Assembly (NCBI GenBank): GCA_963932145.1
Contig: OZ010586.1
Coordinates: 51,580,669 to 51,644,668 of the forward strand
DNA: 64,000 nucleotides
From: Acanthosepion lycidas
Taxonomy: Eukaryota; Mollusca; Cephalopoda; Sepiida; Sepiidae
Direction of reading: 5' to 3'
The translations under genes and the position numbers were made by a program. The notes beneath the pieces were generated by a model. It saw only the letters and a program-made list of their open reading frames with translations. It searched no databases and was not told where the DNA came from. Below are positions 56,601 through 64,000 of this stretch, piece by piece (within the stretch, counting starts at the first letter, position 1; each line of letters starts with the position of its first letter).

Positions 56601-56741
56601 GAGAAGAAATCACATTTCTTAAAGCCTAGTGAATGATGAATACTTTTGAGATGAATGAAAGGCAGAACAATTGTACATTCTTCTGGTTAGACAGGCGGCT
56701 CTATTTACAGCAACAGAAAACAATTGTTTTCTTTGTGGCAG

Positions 56742-56778
56742 GTTTGACAAAATCTGGAGAATCATTGGGCTGTTATTG
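56742..56778 (+). other. Candidate microexon (37 nt), very low confidence
   Basis: The acceptor TTGTTTTCTTTGTGGCAG is followed by one base and 12 open codons (FDKIWRIIGLLL) and the donor GTAATGTGC. Very short, so easily a chance match. Confidence 0.1.
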
Positions 56779-56999
56779 GTAATGTGCTCTATCAATTAAA
56801 TAACATTCTGACATTGAGATAGGTATGTATGACTGAAGGAAACCATTAGCCTTAAACCTAGAGATAACTTGTAACAAAGTTGTCTGTGAACAGAAGTAGT
56901 ATTAACACCTTGATATGGATCTTGTATGCATGCAAATACCATTTAAGTGATGCCCATGATCTGTAGGTAAAATAGTGACATTTTTCATGGCTTTGCTAA

Positions 57000-59820
57000 A
57001 ACTCACACTTGTCAATATATTTCAATGTCGGAACTAACTAATTTATATATCGTGAAGGTCTTAAACCAATTAGATCTAGAAAGTTCTTAATAGATCAAAT
57101 TTACACTGATACAAAAATGCCTATATTAAATAGAATAGTCAGAATGCTTTTAATGGATAGTAGCTTGCAAATGAATTTGTGGAAACTGCAAAGAACAGTG
57201 AAACAAGATTTAAAAAGTTAATTCTTAAAAATGGTTACTTCAGAAAGTCAATTTGCTTATGTCTTAGATGTTGTTATGGAGACAAGTGACTTTTTTTTGT
57301 TTTTGCAATAGTATGAACATACAGGAAATTTAGAACATTGTAATTTTTCTTTCTTTAAATCACTTTGAATTTTTAAACCTATTTGATATGAATAAGCATT
57401 TTAATGTTTTTTTGAGTTCCTAGAAAATCTTAGTAGTTCTGTAATTAATACCATGATTTTAAGATGGGGGCCACACCCATAACATCTAAGTACCATATTT
57501 CAGACTATATACCACACCTATAATTCATCCAAAATCATCAGGGTGTGTCAAGAAGGGATGTTTAAGTGTTAGTTTAATACTGGTAATCTCTACCCAAAAC
57601 AATTCAAATTCTTATAAAGTTTGTCCTGTTGAATCATAAATCTCTTGGCTGAGGTAACTTTACCATAAGTTTTCTTTCTTTCTTACAGAATTAATGGTAA
57701 TATCAATTTCCAAGGAAAAAATATACTAAGCCAAGTCTATAAAGTTTAAGGAAACCTAAAAAAAAATCCTTTCAGATTCTTGCTGATAAAGAGATAGAAG
57801 TCCTTGAAAGACAACAGTTCATTTTACAAACAAAATAAGATTTGGTCTTTGATAGAAAACCGTTGCAATTCACTAAGACTCTTTAAAATGGAATAAGCTA
57901 AATATTCAGTGTTAAACAGATGCCATCACAAAACTTCTTTCCAGAGTTGCTAATTTTTTATTTTTATTTTTTATTTTTTTTAAAATCTTATTTCTAGCTC
58001 TTTCTTATTTGTGAAAAATTAATAAAAAAAGCATGATCAGCAACTACTTTCTCTAATGGAGAGTATAATATTTGACAAAGAAAAAAAAACAATCATTACC
58101 TTGATAAACAGTTTAGTTACCATAGTAAAACAGAACAGCCACAATTGGCATGTTTATCATGGGGGGAAATAGCCCACAATCCCAGAGTTGGTTTGTGAAC
58201 CCTAGGTGGAAAACATGTTCATAATATGATTTGTGTTAGGTTTGTATTTGGTGGCCATTGATGAGTTGGATATTGTATTAAGGGGCTTACAGTAATTCCT
58301 TTTCAGCAGTTACAAATTGAAATTTTCATGTAACTTGTAATAAAAATTTAAAAAAAAACGTAACAAGACCATATATTTTGAAAATAAAAATCATGAAAAT
58401 TTCGTATAATTTCTTCCTTAGATACAAATACTAAATGTTTTTTGAGAGTTCCTCTTTCAGAAGAAAACTATTTTAGTGTTGTCTTGTGTTATTAAATTAG
58501 TCAATATGACTGGTTCTTGATCTACCAGAAATACACATTTTCTGCATTTTGGTGTGTACATGGGAACAGAAAGCATTTTCTGATACTCTCAAATCAGTAA
58601 CACAAAATAGCACTTCTGAGCAAACAATAACAAATACTTTCATATAATAATAAACAACAAAGTGTTAATCCTCTTCAAAAATAGAATACAGAAGGTAGCA
58701 TAAACACAAAATATTTTCAGAATTAATATTCTTGTAATATCAGATTGATATGAAAAATTGACATTGTAAGGAAATATTTTGCAGGGACAGATTTATTTTT
58801 CAAGTAGTAAGAAAACTGTTAATAATGCTTATGAAGTGTGATCAGTTGATGGTTAAGGGTAATGATAGTTGATGTTTAAAGCCTCAAGATCTTCAGACAT
58901 TGTTTATGAATTTAAGCTTAAGTGGTTATATCCTTTCATGACAGCTGTTATTCTTTTTTTAGAACAGGACATTAGTGATCATGACTCTCTACTTATTCAT
59001 TTTATTTATATGTGAATAATGATGCATTATTTAGAAAGATAGTGAAGTAGTAGTTTCTCAGTCTTCTCTCAACTTCTGAATTCAGAAGTATGCATCATAT
59101 ATAATTCTCTTTGGAAAATGTACATATCTGTAATGAATGAAAGAAAAAGTGCGTTGATTTTTACAACACAACCAAAAAAATGATACAGGAAACTTTAAAG
59201 ATACCTTTTTAGTGGACATTATACAACATCAGCTCAAAATAAACCAATATGTTTAATGTTTAGATTATTGTTTAATTATTTTCACTTAACCAGTTAATGG
59301 TGTTGATCATGTAAGAAATGAATATATCCTGTTTGCATTTCCCCTATTATAAGAATGATTTTATCCATGATATAGCAGCAATTTAATACATGGATGGAAT
59401 GTATTTTTTTTTTTAACAAAAAGAAAAGAATTTCTTGGCTAAAAGAAAAGAATGACTAACATGCTTTGTTCTCAAATTTATATGCCACGAGGCCATATAT
59501 AAAATTATATACAAACATTTTCACTTGTCACACAAACTACAACTTATGTATACAACAGCAAACAATGTGAAAATGATGAACAGATAAAGTTTCTTCCTTC
59601 TAATAATTCCCCAACAAATATTTGAGTTTCTGGATGATGCTTTTGTTTTTGGAGAAGCCATATTTTTGTTTCCCAATGGGAATTTGAGTGGATTGCTATT
59701 GGGAAATATGGACTTATGTACTATCCACATGGAGCAGCTGACCTGGGGAAAGACAGTTTAGCTTGCTGGTGCTAAAAAGCAAAAATTTACCTTGACTAGA
59801 CTGATCGTTTTCAACACTCT
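57000..59820. other. No gene or repeat recognised
   Basis: AT-rich DNA with only short open stretches, the longest on the minus strand at 59521-59730 (69 codons, no motif). It has the look of intronic or intergenic unique sequence. Confidence 0.45.
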
Positions 59821-59825
59821 ATGAA

Positions 59826-59865
59826 CTGATGTCATTAAGTGGTTGTCATGTGACCCTCATGACTT
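59826..59865 (-). repeat. Dispersed repeat D, short inverted fragment
   Basis: GATGTCATTAAGTGGTTGTC followed by ATGTGACCCTCATGACTT is the reverse complement of the start of repeat D (17170-17210). A weaker match lies at 55565-55590. Confidence 0.7.
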
Positions 59866-60059
59866 CATCTCAGTCAAAGGAAATCTTTTTGTATCTCTAC
59901 ATCGTTAAGAACATACTTTCCATTTTTCTATAAGCAGTATGGTTAGTTGTTTTATCTCAACTGTGAATTTATACTGATATTTTTTTCATTAATGTTATGA
60001 AAAATTACTGTTATGTTGCCACTTCTGCAACTTTTAAAATCTGAATTCTATTCTTTTTC

Positions 60060-60348
60060 CAAATATATGAGTGAGCTTAAAGCTAAGCAATATCATACCT
60101 TGCACCTCTCGCCTGTGGAACACCCTTCCCAATTACTGTTTCCCTGAGAGCTATAATCTCCAACTATTCAAATGTAATGTCAATCGACATCTTCAGTTAC
60201 CTTGATCTATCCACTATCCTTCTCCTCATCCTTTCTTCTATCACTCCTATCTGCTCTCACTCCAAATCTTCTGCAACCCCTTGCATCCTAGTGACTTCAT
60301 GCCTTCATGCCTTGCTTGGGGTGTAATGCTTAAAAAAAAAAAAAAAAC
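60060..60348 (+). pseudogene. LINE 3' terminus with A tail (Jockey/CR1-like)
   Basis: RLWNTLPNYCFPESYNLQLF then KCNVNRHLQLP is readable at about 60107-60205. This is the cleanest match here to the LINE C-terminal signature (LWN.LP...FPESYNL..FK.N.N). It is followed by a stop and a short 3' UTR, CTTGCTTGGGGTGTAATGCT, then about 16 As. The tail shows that members of this LINE end in A-rich sequence. Strongly 5'-truncated. Confidence 0.85.
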
Positions 60349-61234
60349 TTATTCTAAATTTTATTACACATAATTCAATTAAGAAAATGTTTTTCCAAAT
60401 TTATATTTCAGCTTATTTTACACTTTCACATACATCAGGGGTAATGTGTCTTAATATTCAGTAAACTTTAAACATGTTAACTCTAACAAAATCCTTCTAG
60501 AACTTGTCTGATTGAAGTGTCTCATCAGTTCATTGGTTTTGTAATCATTTGGTATCTGGAATCAGAACATGAGAAACATGAAAATAAAACCTACTTTCTC
60601 TCCTTTAAAATTTCAGATTACCGTCAAGAACTATATCTCTTTGCCATCTAATTAAGCTAATTGTCTCTTAATCCGGTTTATTTGATTTATCAAATTGTAA
60701 ACTTGCCATTTTAAAATATTGACCTTTTATACAATAAAATTTCATAAATCTAAAATGGTCATTATATTAGTTTTGGCATGTTATTGTTGTTACATGGTTT
60801 CAAAAATATTCATGAATCTAGAAAGAGTGTACTTAGATGTTTGGGAAAGCCTTTAGTCTTGGGTTTAAATTAAATCTTTGCTCAGGAAATCCTTTGGTGG
60901 CTTGAATGTCAAAGGTATAAGACCAATAAAATCCAAGGCTATCAACCAGTAATCCTATACTTTATTAGTTAACTAAACTCTCAAATAAGTTTATAGACCA
61001 ATCTAAATATGCCAGTGCATTATATACTGTGCAGCAAATATTTATGGTTAATCTCGCATAACAAAACATTAATTTTTGTTTCTGGTAAAATGTTTCAAAT
61101 CATTACCTTGGGTTTTTTATGCTCATATTTTGAAATGAAACATTTAATTTTAATCACAAGTAGATGGCTCTGTTTAGGAATTCTCACTTTTCTAAATTTT
61201 TCATAAATAGTAGAATGAACTTTCTAGTTCTAGG

Positions 61235-61385
61235 TAGAAACCAGTCTAAAACTGAATTCAAAATCATGGAAGAGGCAATGGAAAAGCACACCCCTATAAT
61301 TTCCAAGAATACATGGCAATTCACAGGAGAACCATGATTACCAATGTTCTGTAATACCATCTGTAGTAATCTGTAGTATTTTAAA
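61235..61385 (+). repeat. Dispersed repeat C, single unit
   Basis: AGAAACCAGTCTAAAACTGA, ATTCAAAATCATGGAAGAGG, CAATGGAAAAGCACACC, AATACATGGCAATTCACAGG, AGAACCATGATTACCAATGT and CTGTAA, in the order of repeat C. Confidence 0.8.
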
Positions 61386-61939
61386 TGAAGAGTGTACAGT
61401 TAAAGGTAAACAGGCATAAATGAAAAATACCTTTTGAATATTTAAAACTTTCAAATAAGATTGGAACAATAAACTGGACACAACTTTTTAATTCAATTTA
61501 GATCTGAAGTTTCCACTGTATAATGTCCAATGTATTTGATTAATATTCACTTCTGAATTAAGTGTATTGATAAAGGACATTGCTGAAAAATATGTAAAAT
61601 GGTTTTCATCATTAGGTTACAGACATGTATATGAATCAGGTGATTTTTGTTTGGATGAATAAGCAAGTTTTGAGCTTGTGGCTCAATGTCTTACAGAGAA
61701 TAATTTCTGCAAAATCTGAGTATAGATAGTGTAATTTTGAGTAGAATCTTGGTTTTTAGATATATTTCTCAATGCATTTTAATCTTTTAGACTCTCAGTA
61801 GGGTACATGGCCATAGCCTCTTCATGCTAGGTGTTGCAACTGTGGTTCCTATAGCAAGTACATTTTTACAGGATGGAGTTGCTAGACACATGCCAAATTT
61901 TGAATTCAAACTTGTCCTTTGTAAGGCTGTTTATGAGGC

Positions 61940-62125
61940 ATGGCTGAAGGACCCAGTCTGTCCTATTTAGACCATAACTGAGGGGGAAAAATATATTCAT
62001 ACCATCTTCCTAAGGGTATTTGTGTGAAAGCAAACACAATGGCTTCAGATGGAATTTGAACTTGACATGCCAATCCCATGCTATCAACACATCAATATAT
62101 TACACTATTGCTAAAAAATATTTTT
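61940..62125 (-). mobile_element. tRNA-derived SINE fragment (family S1)
   Basis: On the plus strand ACCATAACTGAGGGGGAAAA, ATTCATACCATCTTCCTAAG, GGTATTTGTG and GATGGAATTTGAACTTGACA match the S1 tail and B-box part seen at 13400-13500. The B-box-like GTTCAAATTCCA lies on the minus strand near 62050-62062. Confidence 0.65.
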
Positions 62126-62129
62126 TTAA

Positions 62130-64000
62130 AAAGAAAAAAAAAGAACAAGTATCCTATAAATTATTGATTCAACATTGTTTTTTCAATTTATCTCTATTTT
62201 TTTTTATCAAATGAAAAATTCTTTTCTTTTCATTCAAGTAATTAATATAAAGTACAAATTCTTAAATTATCATTTTCATGCTGGGCAGAAATTCTTTCAA
62301 ATAATTAACTAATGGTATTAATGACAATATCAGTTGCTGTACATTCAAGCTTATCAGATGTCCCAGTTTCCAGAGTCTGTTCTGGTATCTCATTTTATAT
62401 AATTCTTAATGCTGCTACTATTTTGATATTATCTTTCTATACTTGCACATAATCTCAATTACTTGTATCTGCTTATTTCATTAGCAGTATCTGTTCCTAT
62501 TTATATTCTTGCATAAAGATTTAATTACTTTATAAATGCACATTATGCATATGTGCATTTATCTATATTCTCTCTACATAACTTTTTTATTTTTATGTAT
62601 AATTTTTTATTTAGATTTTTTTTTTAATTTTACTTTTAATCTTTAACTTATATCCAATTGTATCAATTTGCATTAATGACATATCTAGCTTCATTACCAA
62701 TATAGAAAAAAATAATTTAAAAATTAAAATTGAGTATCATAAACTGACAGAAGTAGCAGGAGCAACCCCAAATTTTCAAATTTATTCAAGAACTGTGCAA
62801 TTAAATAATAATAAAAAGTCATATATAAATAATTCCCCATTAGTTTTTGCACAGGTGTGTGTCCAGCAGATTATAGGTTAGTTGATAGATTTTTGCCAAA
62901 TATGACACTTCAATCTGGGACTTGCAGAAGATCATGTTGGGTACAAGATTGTTGGTTATGAAACAAGTGTGCTGGTCTTAATGCTGATTTATATGGGAGA
63001 GGCAAGGAAAATATAATACAAGAAAGCTAAACCCATAAGATTGAAAAGTGTCCCAATTTGTGGCTTAGATATTATAGTAAGTCTACTTAATTTATAGCTT
63101 TATGCTATTAGATTTTTTTTGATTTTTAACTTTATCAGAGTTCCTCTTCAAACTTAAGCTTAGAGCCAAGTTTCTATTTTTCAAAAGCTCTCACATTTAT
63201 CATTGTCAAAAATTGTCTATAGGAAAAAGCCATTAAGTTAATTGATTTGAAATTAGCAGCCCAAAGCAATACAAAATTATCAACATTACTTGACTGCAGT
63301 GACTATTATGGCCTCTGGACTACTGAGCTTGTATTTCTCTTTGTGCCTCATTTACTTCTATCTTATCACCTCTAAGATTGATTCTCAGAAGTGATATCTA
63401 CTGAACTTTGGTATTTCTTTAATAAACATTTCATATTACTGCTTTCTCTGTAAAGGTCATAAGTTTAAGCTGTATATTATAACTTTTCCTTAAATCCAAG
63501 AAGTAAATTTATGCTTGTTTGGTTAACTAAAAAAATCTTTCTGGATTGTTTTCATTTTCTTTAATGACTAATGTTTAGTTATTGCAAATTTAGTTCTTTC
63601 TCTGATTCACTCTACATGTCAGCCAGATGTGATTGCTTAGACAGCAAAACCCAAAATAAAAAGTCATCCTGAACATAATATCAAGCACACAAAACAACTT
63701 CACTCAGAAAAATCTAAAACACAACATAAAAGAAACCAATTACAAATATTTTGCTGCCAAAGAAAAAAAACATGAAAAACAAGAGTCTGGGATCCACCAT
63801 ATTTTCTTTTAAGAAAACTCACTCATAAACAACTGGTACAAAATGTGCTTAACAGATCAGCTGTCAACACCAACGGCACTCAAAATCATCATTGTGACTT
63901 TGGTCAACTGACCTGTCACAAATATCTGTTGGAGTTACACCCTCCTCCAAGCATCCACAAAGACATTCCACTTTCACCCTGTCTATCAGCAAAGACAGAT
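62130..64000. other. No gene recognised
   Basis: AT-rich sequence without open frames above 60 codons beyond the A/T-run-dependent one ending at 62214. Nothing repeat-like was recognised on reading. Confidence 0.45.

Noticed and set aside
1-64000. CRISPR array, bacterial operons or phage sequence
   Set aside because: No evenly spaced direct repeats with unique spacers, no ribosome-binding-site-led gene strings. The repeat content is that of an animal genome.

Overview
The window is AT-rich, intron- and repeat-dominated animal DNA with no complete host gene that I can support. The mix of elements is typical of a large invertebrate genome: Penelope-like, Jockey/CR1-like and RTE-like retroelements, Tc1, mariner and pogo-type DNA elements, non-autonomous Helitrons, tRNA- and 5S-derived SINEs, and long GATA, TA and CA tracts. 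My inference is a lophotrochozoan, most likely a cephalopod mollusc. This rests on element style and is not proved by any host gene.

Layout. 1-5 kb: short local duplications, a GATA tract and an 80-bp mariner palindrome. 5-5.9 kb: minus-strand RTE-type LINE fragment. 7.6-15 kb: microsatellites, a hairpin, the first Penelope arms, a SINE carrying a 5S rRNA-like block, and dispersed repeat A. 15.4-17.6 kb: MITE, tRNA-SINE, repeats C and D. 20-23.9 kb: second Penelope foldback, LINE reverse transcriptase pseudogene, repeat A. 24.2-25.0 kb: deleted mariner. 27.4-29 kb: best-preserved Penelope foldback and a second mariner palindrome. 32.3-35.8 kb: a mariner split by a nearly full Penelope element, the largest coding remnant here (RT plus GIY-YIG endonuclease). 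37.8-44.4 kb: two Helitrons in inverted orientation bracketing LINE debris. 45.6-47.8 kb: a Tc1 nested in a MITE. 48.6-50.3 kb: TA tracts, a hammerhead-ribozyme-like motif, an RTE fragment and a pogo-like palindrome. 50.3-61.4 kb: repeats C and D, LINE pseudogenes and a SINE. The last 2 kb hold nothing I recognise.

The retroelement fragments look dead: frameshifts, stops, or no recognisable coding at all. The most interesting theme is the Penelope family. One element has terminal repeats in inverted orientation, with a hammerhead-like core in one arm and a tRNA-like block. Three ORF-less copies at 10.7, 20.1 and 27.4 kb retain just this foldback structure, so they look like a small non-autonomous foldback family. 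A separate hammerhead-like motif sits at 48.76 kb. Possible host exons (39.5, 51.2, 53.6, 14.2, 26.3 kb) are listed at low confidence because short open stretches with splice-like ends are expected by chance in this composition.
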